A stretch of DNA of 64,000 nt from Lentisphaerae bacterium GWF2_57_35 (GCA_001804865.1 MHBK01000001.1:1-64000); one strand, 5' to 3'; shown: positions 35,811-43,736, counted from the first letter of the stretch. Translations and numbers: made by a program. Notes: a model not told the origin generated them from the sequence alone.

Positions 35811-36513
35811 AATGCACCTCTTCACTTCTCACCTGGACGCCGCTTACTTGCAACTCGATGGGTCCCATTTCATGCAGAAGTTGGAGGGGATACTCCGAGG
35901 TCTCCGGATCGAAATCGTTGCCGATGGCCAGGACCTCCTCGGCCAGGACGGATGTTTTCTCCAGATCCACCAAGGCCATAGTAAAAGCTGGAACCCGGGT
36001 TCCCGGACGTTCACTGATCTGAATCGGCGCCGTGCCGAATATAATAATGGGGACGGCGGGGATGATATAAGCAATGGACAACACATGAACATCGCTCCAG
36101 CTGGCGGCGCCATAGGTCGGTACGACGGCGTAGCGGCATCCGCTGGCTTGCTGGAGTTTTTTGCATAGCCCGGAGTAAATTTTCAGGCGCGATTCCAGGT
36201 TGCAGTTGCCCGTCAGACTCGTATGGCACTCTTCCATCAGCGTTGCGTGATCGTTCCGCAACTGTCCGATAGCGACATAGCGGGAAGTCCAGACCCCGCT
36301 TAGGGCCTGGTCGATACACGCCTCGTGACGGTGTTGTGTTTCCGCCGACAGCGGCGCCCCGTTTTCCAGCAGAGGCAGGCCGGCAATGCCCGCCGAGGCA
36401 TCGTACGCTTCCCGGTTTGGTGAAATATAGTGCGTATAGTAGGTCGACTGACATCCCGTCATCGCAACCAACAATAAAATCGCAACTAACCCCGGCCCAC
36501 GACAAACCATCAT
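35794..36513 (-). CDS. Lipoprotein of unknown function, partner of the adjacent lipoprotein
   Basis: A 239-residue protein with a lipoprotein signal ending VAMTGC (Cys21). The mature part contains SRLKIYSGLCKKLQQASGCRYAVVPTYG, then a hydrophobic stretch (IAYIIPAVPIIIFG) and RVPAFTMALVDLEKTSV. The overall order (small-molecule-like strand, cysteine pair, V-D-L-E strand) resembles its neighbour, so both may be paralogues. GGAGAAGG precedes the start. Confidence 0.6.
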   Translation of the reverse strand: MMVCRGPGLVAILLLVAMTGCQSTYYTHYISPNREAYDASAGIAGLPLLENGAPLSAETQHRHEACIDQALSGVWTSRYVAIGQLRNDHATLMEECHTSLTGNCNLESRLKIYSGLCKKLQQASGCRYAVVPTYGAASWSDVHVLSIAYIIPAVPIIIFGTAPIQISERPGTRVPAFTMALVDLEKTSVLAEEVLAIGNDFDPETSEYPLQLLHEMGPIELQVSGVQVRSEEVHYEFEQ

Positions 36514-36877
36514 AGCCTTCTCCTTTTCATGCGAGGTTATTAAGACCCAGTCATTCCGTAAATGACCTGCGGAACCCTCTGTAAGCCAAAATGTTGAACG
36601 AAAGAATCTTTCGTAATTGTGACGAAGTCAAGAAATTGCGCGTCGTCGGCGAGGAGAGTAGGGGGCCTAGTTCTTAAGTATTGAATATTATCAGCTTCCA
36701 GGCGGATGCGATTTGCTTAAATGTGAGGCCCCTTTGCTCCGTTGGAGTTCTACGGGCCATGTCGAGTAACCCCGTAGAGACTCTGGCTTTTTCCCCCTCT
36801 GTTAACTCCTGTTAAATTTTTTTGAACAGGAGGAAATAGAGAGGAATTCTGCGTCCGTATCGTGGTGCACCCGTGCG
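36514..36877. other. Non-coding gap with a hairpin
   Basis: No credible gene. An 8-bp stem CTCCTGTT/AACAGGAG (36806-36813 with 36835-36842) flanks a T-rich loop. The lipoprotein ribosome site lies at its left edge. Confidence 0.4.
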
Positions 36878-37090
36878 CGACGGAAAGAAAAATTAGTCCC
36901 ACGGATGGCAAAGCGGTCCCACGGATTTGCGAGGAATGGACTTTTCGCCCCATGTCAGGCGCGAAGGATTCTCATGATCACACTTTGCAAAGTGTGATCA
37001 TGCAGAGGAATTGAAGATCCGATCGTCGCAAAGGGTTGCGACTCCTACAGGGGAGGGGGAGCGATTCTTTTCTTTATCCGTGGGACGCTT
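36878..37090 (+). repeat. Structured dispersed repeat, copy 2
   Basis: Same order as copy 1: the CCCACGGATGGCAAAGCGG arm, a perfect 30-bp palindrome (36973-37002) and the invariant hairpin GTCGCAA-AGGG-TTGCGAC (37025-37042). A partial right arm (ATCCGTGGGACGC) is at 37076-37088. It stands directly before the first nucleotidyltransferase module. Confidence 0.78.
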
Positions 37091-37311
37091 GCGCCAGTAT
37101 GCTTTAAGGGACATGGCCGCCCGGCAGGGCCTGTACACAAGATCTCGCCTTTGGGCTTAAAAATCCGGTTTGCTCAAATACTTGCGTCCCGGGGCGGGAA
37201 GCGTTCCGCCACTTTATCGCGGCTAGCGTTTTGCTTGCTCTGTTTGGCCGGCAGGCCATCACGGAGTCGATGTATCCCGGCCAAGGGAATGATCCTCTGG
37301 ACTCCTGGCTT
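37091..37311. other. Non-coding gap upstream of the operator pair
   Basis: No credible gene or recognisable element is visible in this stretch. Confidence 0.35.
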
Positions 37312-37404
37312 TTACCAAACATTACTCTATAATATGTGCATGTGTTTGGTAACTTGACGGCTCTTACCAAACGCGGTAGTCTATTTTACATGCTTGTTTG
37401 GTAA
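37312..37404 (+). promoter_or_regulatory. Tandem operator (TTACCAAAC x4) with embedded promoter
   Basis: TTACCAAAC at 37312-37320 and 37364-37372, with its inverse GTTTGGTAA at 37344-37352 and 37396-37404. Each pair encloses exactly 23 bp, and the two units repeat at exactly 52 bp. A TTGACG (37354-37359), 17 bp, TAGTCT (37377-37382) promoter is interleaved with the second unit, and TATAAT lies at 37328-37333. The fit is an autoregulated promoter. Confidence 0.75.
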
Positions 37405-37413
37405 GAGGTCAAT

Positions 37414-37731
37414 ATGGCTATCAGAGAACTCCTAAAGGAAGAACTGGCCAACTCGGTTCGTATGGAGCGGGACTATCAACGCGAACTCGCCCGGCTGCCG
37501 CGCGGCTGCGTTGTGAAAAAACTTATACGGGGGAAGGCTTATTACTACCTGGCTTTTAGAGAAGAGGGGAAAGTCCGCTTCCAGTATCAAGGCCGGGATA
37601 TGGATGTGAAGAAGATCGCCCTCCATCGGAAAGCCAAGCAGGATCGAATTCAATACCGGAAACTGTTGTCGGAGGTCCGCAAGCAAATCAAATTCATGCG
37701 AAAGGCTCTCCGTGCAAAACAAGCAGTATGA
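37414..37731 (+). CDS. Small basic protein, probable antitoxin/partner of the nucleotidyltransferase
   Basis: A 105-residue protein. An N-terminal helix (LLKEELANSVRMERDYQRELA) precedes a beta-hairpin block (GCVVKKLIRGKAYYYLAFREEGKVRFQYQGRDM) and a Lys/Arg-rich C-terminal helix. The hairpin block resembles a short domain widespread in small bacterial proteins of DUF6788 type, though I am not certain. It overlaps the next gene by 20 bp and sits behind the four-site operator. The order fits an antitoxin and its toxin; no biochemical role is known. Confidence 0.6.
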   Translation: MAIRELLKEELANSVRMERDYQRELARLPRGCVVKKLIRGKAYYYLAFREEGKVRFQYQGRDMDVKKIALHRKAKQDRIQYRKLLSEVRKQIKFMRKALRAKQAV

Positions 37732-38392
37732 TCTTTGCCAAAAGGTGCTAAGCCGGTTGCATACGGCTGGGGTTCTTCAGCACTTGGTGCTGATCGGGAG
37801 CTGGTGTCTTGTGGTTTATCGCGAGTATTTTCGAGATGTGGGCGTCATTCACGCCGTGCGGACTCGAGATATGGACTTTCTGGTTCCACCTACCCCAAAA
37901 TTCAACGGGAAAGTTGACGTACCAGAATTGTTGAATGACCTGGGCTTTATCACCGGTTTTCGCGGGCAGCATGGGGTTATGTTGTTGGAACATCCCGAAG
38001 TCATGATTGAGTTTCTGGTTCCGGAACACAGTCGCGGAAGCGATAAGCCAAAAGATTTGCCGCAATTCGGAGTCAATGCCCAGGCGCTTCGATTCATGGA
38101 TATTGCACTGATGATGACCATTCAACTGCCTTTCGGGGCTATCCCTGTGAATGTTCCGCACCCAGCCGCTTTTGCTCTTCACAAGCTGTTGATCGTCCCG
38201 CGACGGACGAATGCCGAAAAGAAGCAAAAGGATTTGGATTCTGCCGTCCAAGTTCTCAAGTTGCTCGACAAAAAGGGCGAGCTATCTATCGCGAAGGATT
38301 TGTTGGTAAAATTTCCAAAGCCGTGGAAGAACGTGATCCTCAAGACGCTGACCGATAACCGCCAGGATGCAATAGCGGAACAACTCACGTAA
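37712..38392 (+). CDS. Nucleotidyltransferase-fold protein (GSU2403-like), probable toxin of the module
   Basis: A 226-residue protein with the minimal nucleotidyltransferase signature: LVLIGSWCLVVYREYF (GS loop) followed by RTRDMDFLVPP (D-x-D metal ligands). Then come strands with VMLLEHPEVMIEFLVPE (third acidic position). A helical C-terminal half (AAFALHKLLIVPRR, KKQKDLDSAVQVLKLLDKKG) completes it. Related MNT-type proteins adenylylate or otherwise modify partners. The GTG start at 37712 lies inside the partner gene, so translation is coupled. Confidence 0.72.
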   Translation: MQNKQYDLCQKVLSRLHTAGVLQHLVLIGSWCLVVYREYFRDVGVIHAVRTRDMDFLVPPTPKFNGKVDVPELLNDLGFITGFRGQHGVMLLEHPEVMIEFLVPEHSRGSDKPKDLPQFGVNAQALRFMDIALMMTIQLPFGAIPVNVPHPAAFALHKLLIVPRRTNAEKKQKDLDSAVQVLKLLDKKGELSIAKDLLVKFPKPWKNVILKTLTDNRQDAIAEQLT

Positions 38393-38399
38393 ACGAGCA

Positions 38400-38495
38400 A
38401 TGTCTCGGCGCCCCAATCCGTACCGTTCTTTGCCAGGGCGCTCACTCCCGGGCGACGAGGTGTTCGTCCGGGTTAGAGAACGCTTCGCGCGATGA
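38400..38495 (+). CDS. 31-residue open frame coupled to the broken ParE gene, possible antitoxin remnant
   Basis: It encodes a 31-residue Arg/Pro-rich peptide (SRRPNPYRSLPGRS then GDEVFVRVRERFAR) and ends with an ATGA overlap on the ParE-like start at 38492. This is where an antitoxin C-terminus would be. It is probably degenerate. Its middle contains a piece of the GGGCGCTCACTCC intergenic repeat, so an insertion may have disrupted the antitoxin. Confidence 0.3.
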   Translation: MSRRPNPYRSLPGRSLPGDEVFVRVRERFAR

Positions 38496-38793
38496 AGTAT
38501 TTGTTCCATCCGGAGGCGGCCGCCGAGTTGCACGCGGCGATCAATTATTACGAGGGTTGCGAGGTGGGGCTGGGAGAGGATTTTGCGCTCGAGATTCATG
38601 CTGCCTTCGGAACATCCTTGCCCATCCGGCCGCTTGGCCTATTCTTAACGACGAGATCCATCGCTGCCTTGTAAATCGTTTTCCATATGGCGTTTTGTAC
38701 AGCATCGAAGCGGATGGAATCTTTATTCTTGCCGTGATGCATCTGCACAGAAGTCCTGACTATTGGAAAGACAGAAGCGAACCCAAAGAATAG
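38492..38793 (+). pseudogene. ParE/RelE-family toxin, frameshifted
   Basis: The first half (MKYLFHPEAAAELHAAINYYEG then GLGEDFALEIHAA) and the second half in another frame (RNILAHPAAWPILN, RCLVNRFPYGVLYSIEADGIFILAVMHLHRSPDYW) together make a typical ParE toxin. A single-base loss near 38612 breaks the frame. It is an inactive toxin relic unless programmed frameshifting restores it. Confidence 0.82.
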
Positions 38794-38837
38794 CGGGTTG
38801 CTCTTTTTTCAAGGAAAGAACCTTTCATCTCTGTTCC

Positions 38838-38985
38838 CAAAATTAGCCCCACGGATTTGTGAGAAATAGACTTTTCGTCCTATGTCTGGCTCGAAGGATT
38901 CTCATGATCACACTTTGCAAAGTGTGATCATGCAGAGGAATCGAAGATCGGATCGTCGCAAAGGGTTGCGACTCCTACAGGGAGC
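38838..38985 (+). repeat. Structured dispersed repeat, copy 3 (internal deletion)
   Basis: Contains the perfect 30-bp palindrome (38903-38932) and the invariant hairpin (38955-38972). The left arm lacks about 20 bp between two CCCACGGAT repeats, which fits recombination between them. It has no recognisable right arm. Confidence 0.78.
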
Positions 38986-39002
38986 GGCCATTAGGGTCGG
39001 GT

Positions 39003-39136
39003 CTCGATATTCGATTCCGCTGAAAAAATCGCCGGTTCGCAGAACCGGCCTACAAAAAGAGGTCAAGTCGGCCTACAGAAATGCCGAGGTTGCCGCTGTT
39101 GATGTAGGCCGGTTCTGCGAGCCGGCGCGGGTATAG
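39003..39136. repeat. Partial copy of the GATTCYGCTGAAAAA element
   Basis: Shares the left end TCGATATTCGATTC and GCTGAAAAA, the GCCGGTTC/GAACCGGC stem and a GTAGGCCGGTTCTGCGAG motif with the element at 33302. The right terminal repeat is missing. Confidence 0.6.
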
Positions 39137-39322
39137 GTTGAACGCAAAGCCCGCGAAGAAGCGGGCGGTTGCTTGATTTAATTCGTTGGAACTTTTTCTT
39201 ACTCAAGTCCGCCGATTCATGCCTGCTTTGTGGGCATTCAAGATCGAAAACGCGGCAAAACATTACCTGACAGCATTCTCTGATTGTGGTATTTTTATGT
39301 ATGGGAAATTTAGGTCAGCTTT

Positions 39323-39514
39323 ATGAAAAAGAAATCACAACGGAAACTTCTGTCCGCATGGGAACAAGCCCGGGCGTACGGGTGCGACATGGCGCTCCTG
39401 GACGAATGTTTGCGCCGAACGCCGTCCGAGCGAATAGCTCGGCATCAAGCTTGTTTGGATATGGTGGTTGCACTACGTAAAGGAGTAAAGGCTCGGTGTG
39501 AAAAATCTCGGTGA
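39323..39514 (+). CDS. Small helical protein, probable antitoxin of the second nucleotidyltransferase module
   Basis: A 63-residue helical protein (KKKSQRKLLSAWEQARAYG, LLDECLRRTPSERIARH) preceding, and overlapping by 17 bp, a nucleotidyltransferase gene. The gene order and small size are typical of antitoxins. No family is recognised. It starts ATG after a weak ribosome site. Confidence 0.5.
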   Translation: MKKKSQRKLLSAWEQARAYGCDMALLDECLRRTPSERIARHQACLDMVVALRKGVKARCEKSR

Positions 39515-39977
39515 TCTTTTAAAACGACTGACCGAACACAAGGTTCAATATGTCTTGGTGGGTGGTTATGCCGCGGCAGCCCATGGGGCGACGCTGGTCA
39601 CGCAGGATGTCGACATCTGCTTCCGATTTTCTGTGGCGAACTTGATGAGACTTCAAAAGGCCCTGGCTGATCTCCATCCGGTACATCGTTTGACGCCTCA
39701 AAGATTGCCGCTTTTGTTGACGCCTAAGGCCTGCAAGGGATTGAAAAATCTTTACATTTCAACCGATGGGGGAATTCTTGATTGCCTGGGAAACATTGCG
39801 GGTATTGGAGATTACGCTTCGGTTCGGCAACAAAGCGAATCGATTGATTTGGGGTTTGGCCCGATTCGAATGCTTACGCTGGACTCCTTGATCAAAGCCA
39901 AGGAAGCCATGAATCGCCCTCGGGACCGGGAAGCGGTCATTCAGTTGAAGGCTGTAAGGGAGCGGAAGGGCGGATAG
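39498..39977 (+). CDS. Minimal nucleotidyltransferase-like protein (second module)
   Basis: A 159-residue protein with YVLVGGYAAAAHGATLVTQDVDICF, which carries the GG loop and D-x-D metal ligands of the minimal nucleotidyltransferase fold (DUF6036-like). RMLTLDSLIKAKEAMNR and the Lys/Arg-rich end resemble MNT-type AMP transferases. AGGAG (39481-39485) precedes the GTG start at 39498. It probably works with the overlapping upstream small protein as a toxin-antitoxin pair. Confidence 0.7.
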   Translation: MKNLGDLLKRLTEHKVQYVLVGGYAAAAHGATLVTQDVDICFRFSVANLMRLQKALADLHPVHRLTPQRLPLLLTPKACKGLKNLYISTDGGILDCLGNIAGIGDYASVRQQSESIDLGFGPIRMLTLDSLIKAKEAMNRPRDREAVIQLKAVRERKGG

Positions 39978-39985
39978 GGATTGGG

Positions 39986-40198
39986 CCTTCACCCGATTCG
40001 CGATAATGCCGCTATACAGGGCGAAAAGAAAAGATTAGTCCCACGGATGGCAAAGCGGTCCCACGGATTCGCGAGGGATGGACTTTTTTCCCATGTCTGG
40101 CGCGAGGGATTCTCATGATCACACTTCGCGAAGTGTGGTCATGCAGAGGAATCGAAGATCGGATCGTCGCAAAGGGTTGCGACTCCTACAGGGAAGCG
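39986..40198 (+). repeat. Structured dispersed repeat, copy 4 (compensatory change)
   Basis: The palindrome 40114-40143 differs from the other copies in a way that preserves pairing: the centre TTTGCAAA becomes TTCGCGAA, and one A to G change leaves a G-U pair. The invariant hairpin is at 40166-40183, and the leader matches copy 1. The sequence beyond 40220 runs into the 3' end of the radical SAM gene. Confidence 0.8.
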
Positions 40199-40244
40199 GG
40201 GCGATGCTCTTTGTTGTTTCTGATTATTCGATGAAATGCTTGTT

Positions 40245-41921
40245 TCAATGAAAAGCTGAACGCAGTACTTCTTCGGCAGCAGCGGTCCATGATCGGCTGA
40301 AACGGCGGCCTTTTTTTAATTGGATGAAGAGCCTTCGTCCAGCCAGCAGGTGTCGGCGGCGCAAGCCGAGGAAGTGGTCGAGCGGCAGGCGGGGGCATTG
40401 TTGCAGCGTTTGAATCAGGAGCTCGAGCAGGTCGAGGGGTTCCTCCTGTTCGACGGCCAGCACGAACTGCCAGAGGATGTGAGGTTCATGGGCGACGGCT
40501 TGCTGAAGCTGGATTGCGATCTGTCGTTGTTGAACGAAAAGGTCTGAGCCGCGAAAGATCATCGCGCGGCGATGGGTCTGTCCGAGTTGGGGCGCGTCGA
40601 CCTGTTCAGGAAAAAGATCCGGCAAATTACGTCCGACGAATTGTTGTGCCGGGCAATCGTATTGGGCTCCGATGGCTTGTTCGATGAAGGCTTCCGCTTG
40701 GGCGAGATGGTCGGTCGGCATTCGATCGGTGGCCAGCACGGAATAGGGCGGCCGATCTTCCGCCTCCAAGGCATGCAACTGACGCTTTTGTCGCAGTTCG
40801 GTGCCGGGCAATAGCAAGGTTTGAAGGCACTGAACGCGGACGCGTCGGCGTCCGGTTGCCCAGAGGACCGCTTGCTTGATGTCTTTCAAGGTTTGTCCGG
40901 GCAGTCCGTACATCAAGTCGAGCGTGACTTGTATTCCGGCGGCCGCGAGAAATCGTATGCCCCGATCCAGTGCTGCGATGGAGAGCGGTCGATGGATTGT
41001 CCGGAGCACGGAGGGATTCAAACTTTGGACGCCTACTTCGATGTCGACGAATCCCGCCCGGGCCAAGGCGCGGGCTTGATCGAGGGTGAGCCGATCCGCC
41101 CTCAGTTCGGCGAAGCACTTCATGGACTGGTCGTGATTGATCTCTCCCATGCCTTGCAGGATTTCATCGAAGGCGGGGTTGGCATTGAAGGTCGGATCGA
41201 TGAACCGGATTTCGTTTACGCCGGAAGCCTTCAACTTTCGGATGATGGCCAGGGTTTCCTTGGCAGTGAGGGACGTGTGCCGGGTTCTCTGCTGATTGTA
41301 GCTGCAATAGGCGCAGTGCATGGGACAGCCGCGCGTGGTTTCGAGGCAGGCCATGTCGCCGGTGCGCGCATGACGGCGCAGCCAGGAGGGTGGGGGCAGC
41401 ATTTCGCGCAAGGGTTTTTCGGGCCGCGGTTGTTTTCCCCAGCGATAATGTCCGCGCACAAGCCAGGCCACATTTTGGAAATCGGTTCGTTTTTTCAGGC
41501 GTATGGCGCGGAGAATTTCCGCGATGACCGGCTCGCCTTCGCCGATGGCAGCGACGTCGGCCAAACGCCTGCGAAAAAGAAAGGGATGATCGCGGGCGAC
41601 TTCAGGGCCGCCGGCTAAAACAACCAGGCGAGGGAGTATTTCCTTCAGCCGAGCAATCAGGTCCAGGGTCCGCTCGATATTCCAGAGATAAAGCGTGCAG
41701 GCGATCAGGTCCGGTTTCGTTGCGACGATGCGCCGGAGCAAATGCGCGTCGTCGAGTTCTTCGTCGGCGGGGCGGAGCCGGAGGGCGCGGTAAAAAGCGC
41801 GCTCGCTGCTTTGCTGAAGCGCGTACTGAAGATAGCAGGCGGCCAACGGGGTATTTTCGTGCTCGGGACTTACGTCGTTGTCGAGCTGGGGAAGCTGAAG
41901 GAACAGGATTTTGCGGGCCAT
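40245..41921 (-). CDS. B12-binding-type radical SAM protein
   Basis: A 558-residue protein. The N-terminal cobalamin-binding-like domain (about 1-130) has RKILFLQLPQLDND and LVVLAGGPEVA. The radical SAM core carries C-x3-C-x2-C in RGCPMHCAYC (Cys199, 203, 206), the FIDPTFNA strand and the DLMYGLPGQT helix. A C-terminal extension follows. It reductively cleaves SAM to start a radical reaction; the substrate is unknown. The start MARKILF is preferred, because the frame upstream of it is a dispersed repeat. It is a separate unit from the GT4 gene. Confidence 0.85.
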   Translation of the reverse strand: MARKILFLQLPQLDNDVSPEHENTPLAACYLQYALQQSSERAFYRALRLRPADEELDDAHLLRRIVATKPDLIACTLYLWNIERTLDLIARLKEILPRLVVLAGGPEVARDHPFLFRRRLADVAAIGEGEPVIAEILRAIRLKKRTDFQNVAWLVRGHYRWGKQPRPEKPLREMLPPPSWLRRHARTGDMACLETTRGCPMHCAYCSYNQQRTRHTSLTAKETLAIIRKLKASGVNEIRFIDPTFNANPAFDEILQGMGEINHDQSMKCFAELRADRLTLDQARALARAGFVDIEVGVQSLNPSVLRTIHRPLSIAALDRGIRFLAAAGIQVTLDLMYGLPGQTLKDIKQAVLWATGRRRVRVQCLQTLLLPGTELRQKRQLHALEAEDRPPYSVLATDRMPTDHLAQAEAFIEQAIGAQYDCPAQQFVGRNLPDLFPEQVDAPQLGQTHRRAMIFRGSDLFVQQRQIAIQLQQAVAHEPHILWQFVLAVEQEEPLDLLELLIQTLQQCPRLPLDHFLGLRRRHLLAGRRLFIQLKKGRRFSRSWTAAAEEVLRSAFH

Positions 41922-41943
41922 GGAGGTCAGAGTGCTGCCTGAG

Positions 41944-41963
41944 GACGGCGACGGAGCGCCGTC
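41944..41963. repeat. Copy of the GACGGCG hairpin
   Basis: GACGGCG-ACGGA-GCGCCGTC, identical to 20975-20994 and followed by CCTACC in both. It lies just upstream of the radical SAM start. Confidence 0.6.
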
Positions 41964-42026
41964 CCTACCGCTTTTCGCTGTGTTTAGTTTTGGAATTTGC
42001 GGTTGCGTCAAGACACACCCTGGCGC

Positions 42027-43106
42027 TTAGAGTTGGGGCAGGAGCGGCGAGAGATGGGCTCTCAACTCCTGCTCCAAATTACGGTTTTCGAAACGGCTCA
42101 ATCGTTCGCGCTGGCTTTGCAGGACGGCGTTCCGCAGGGCGGCATCGCGATGGAGACGGCCCAGGGTTTCCGCGATCAGATCGAATCGCTTTTCTTTGAA
42201 AAGGGCGCCGGCTCCGCCGAGGGTTTCCGGGACGGCTCCGGCCGCATAGGCGACGACGGGTACATCGTGAACGAGGCTTTCGATCAGCGGGATGCAGAAG
42301 CCTTCGTGCTCGCTCATGCAGAGAAAGGCCCGAGACGCTTTGTAGCAGGCGTTGAGTTCGTCTTGCCGAACGGACCCGATCAGTTCGACGTTTTCGAGTT
42401 GGAGATCGCGGATCATGGTCAGCAGGATGGCGTGATACTGTTCGGTGCCCGCATAAGAGCCCGCGTGAATGAACCGCGAGTTGGGTTCGACGTACTTTTG
42501 GAAATAGTAAAAGGCGGCCAGGGCGTCTTCGATCCGCTTGTTGGGTACGCAGCGCCCGACAAAAAGGATGTTAGCCAGTCCGTCGTTGTATTTCTTCAGG
42601 ATCGCGCGATTGGGCGATTCCCGCAAGCGGCTGAGATCCAACACCAACGGAAGCACCTGCACGTTGCGGTAGCCCCAGGAGGTCAGTTCTTCGGCATTGA
42701 ATTGGCTGTCCGCCAGATTGACGGACGCCTGTCCCGCCAGGGCCCGGGCCTCTTCGCGTCCGCGCGCCAGCGAAGCCGCGATTTGCGGCTGTACGGCCGC
42801 AAAATATTCCGAGGGCGTGATGTTGTGGTACAGGATGACTTTGTGGCCGGGCAATTCGGGAAAGATCTGATTGACGATCGATCCGATGGACAAGTGCAGG
42901 AGCACGATGTCGTCGGCCTTGAACTCAGACCGATGCTGAACCAGATCCTTGGCCTCGTTGCGCAGTTCCGGCAGGATGCGCCGGCTTTCGCAAAAAATAT
43001 CGGACCCGTATCCCCAGGAACGAAAAATCTTCCGCATGACGAGGGCCTCGTTGCTGATGGCATCGCCGCGGCTGAATCCTGCTACAAGTTGATGAATGGC
43101 CGGCAT
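42027..43106 (-). CDS. Glycosyltransferase family 4
   Basis: A 359-residue GT-B-fold enzyme. The N-terminal domain holds VLLHLSIGSIVNQIFP and HKVILYHNITPSEYF. The C-terminal nucleotide-sugar domain has NILFVGRCVPNKRIEDAL, LIGSVRQDELNACYKASRAFLCMSEHEGFCIPLIE (E-x7-E) and VVAYAAGAVPETL. It transfers a sugar from a nucleotide-sugar with retention, probably for cell-surface glycan. Acceptor and donor are unknown. Confidence 0.85.
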   Translation of the reverse strand: MPAIHQLVAGFSRGDAISNEALVMRKIFRSWGYGSDIFCESRRILPELRNEAKDLVQHRSEFKADDIVLLHLSIGSIVNQIFPELPGHKVILYHNITPSEYFAAVQPQIAASLARGREEARALAGQASVNLADSQFNAEELTSWGYRNVQVLPLVLDLSRLRESPNRAILKKYNDGLANILFVGRCVPNKRIEDALAAFYYFQKYVEPNSRFIHAGSYAGTEQYHAILLTMIRDLQLENVELIGSVRQDELNACYKASRAFLCMSEHEGFCIPLIESLVHDVPVVAYAAGAVPETLGGAGALFKEKRFDLIAETLGRLHRDAALRNAVLQSQRERLSRFENRNLEQELRAHLSPLLPQL

Positions 43107-43161
43107 AAGATGTGTTGGATATAGCCGATTTGAAAGAACCTCTCAAGCTCCTCCGAAGAAG

Positions 43162-43240
43162 AATTTTAACCACGAACAAACACGAATTAGAAGAAAAGGA
43201 ATTCATTTGTGTGTATTCGTGTTCATTCGTGGTTAAAATT
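43162..43240. repeat. AACCACGAA word-repeat hairpin between cupin and GT4 genes
   Basis: Arms 43162-43187 and 43215-43240 match as complements at 24 of 26 positions. They consist of ACGAAC/ACGAAT-type words. Similar words appear near 56869 and 60187. Confidence 0.65.
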
Positions 43241-43250
43241 CCCTCTGCTT

Positions 43251-43736
43251 TCAGGTCAACGGCTCGATCAGGTCTTTGTGGTTTGGATAGAGGCGGAGCA
43301 AATCGTCCCGCCGGGCCAGTTCGAAATCGGCGAAATCGAAGCCGGGGGCGACGGTGCAGCCGATGAGGGTGTAGGAGTCGGGTTGCTCGACCTGCGCGCC
43401 AAACCAGGCGTTGGCGGGAATGACCGCTTGAAAGGTTTCGCCTTGTTCGGGATCCCTGCCCAACAGGATTCGCCGGTATTCCCCGTGAGGGTGAAGAACA
43501 TGAATGGCCAGCGGAGCTCCCTCATGGAAGTGCCACATTTCGTCGGATTTAAACCGGTGGAAATGCGAGCCTTCGCCGCTTCGAAGTAAGAAAAAAATAC
43601 CGGTGGAGCAGGCGCGCAGTCCTGAAAAGCCGGGGGGGCGAATCAAGGTTTCAGACCGATAGGTTTCCCGATAGAAGCCGCCTTCGGGATGTGGAAGCAA
43701 TTGCAGCCGGGATATCCAGTAGTCAGCCGTTTTCAT
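43251..43736 (-). CDS. DUF985 cupin protein
   Basis: A 161-residue single-domain cupin. Landmarks are YWISRLQLLPHPEGGFYRETYRS (the family signature), SHFHRFKSDEMWHFHEG (metal-binding histidine/glutamate motif), QAVIPANAWFGAQV and GCTVAPGFDFADFE. Members bind metal and are of unknown substrate, sometimes sugar-linked. ATG 43736 is chosen because MKTADYWI begins the conserved region. It lies on the same strand as the GT4 gene, with the word-repeat hairpin in between. Confidence 0.85.
   Translation of the reverse strand: MKTADYWISRLQLLPHPEGGFYRETYRSETLIRPPGFSGLRACSTGIFFLLRSGEGSHFHRFKSDEMWHFHEGAPLAIHVLHPHGEYRRILLGRDPEQGETFQAVIPANAWFGAQVEQPDSYTLIGCTVAPGFDFADFELARRDDLLRLYPNHKDLIEPLT

Noticed and set aside
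33749..40198. Integron cassette array
   Set aside because: The cassette-plus-repeat order is suggestive. But no tyrosine integrase is in the window, the lipoprotein genes are in the opposite direction, and the repeats lack the paired core sites of attC that I would expect. Kept only as an analogy.
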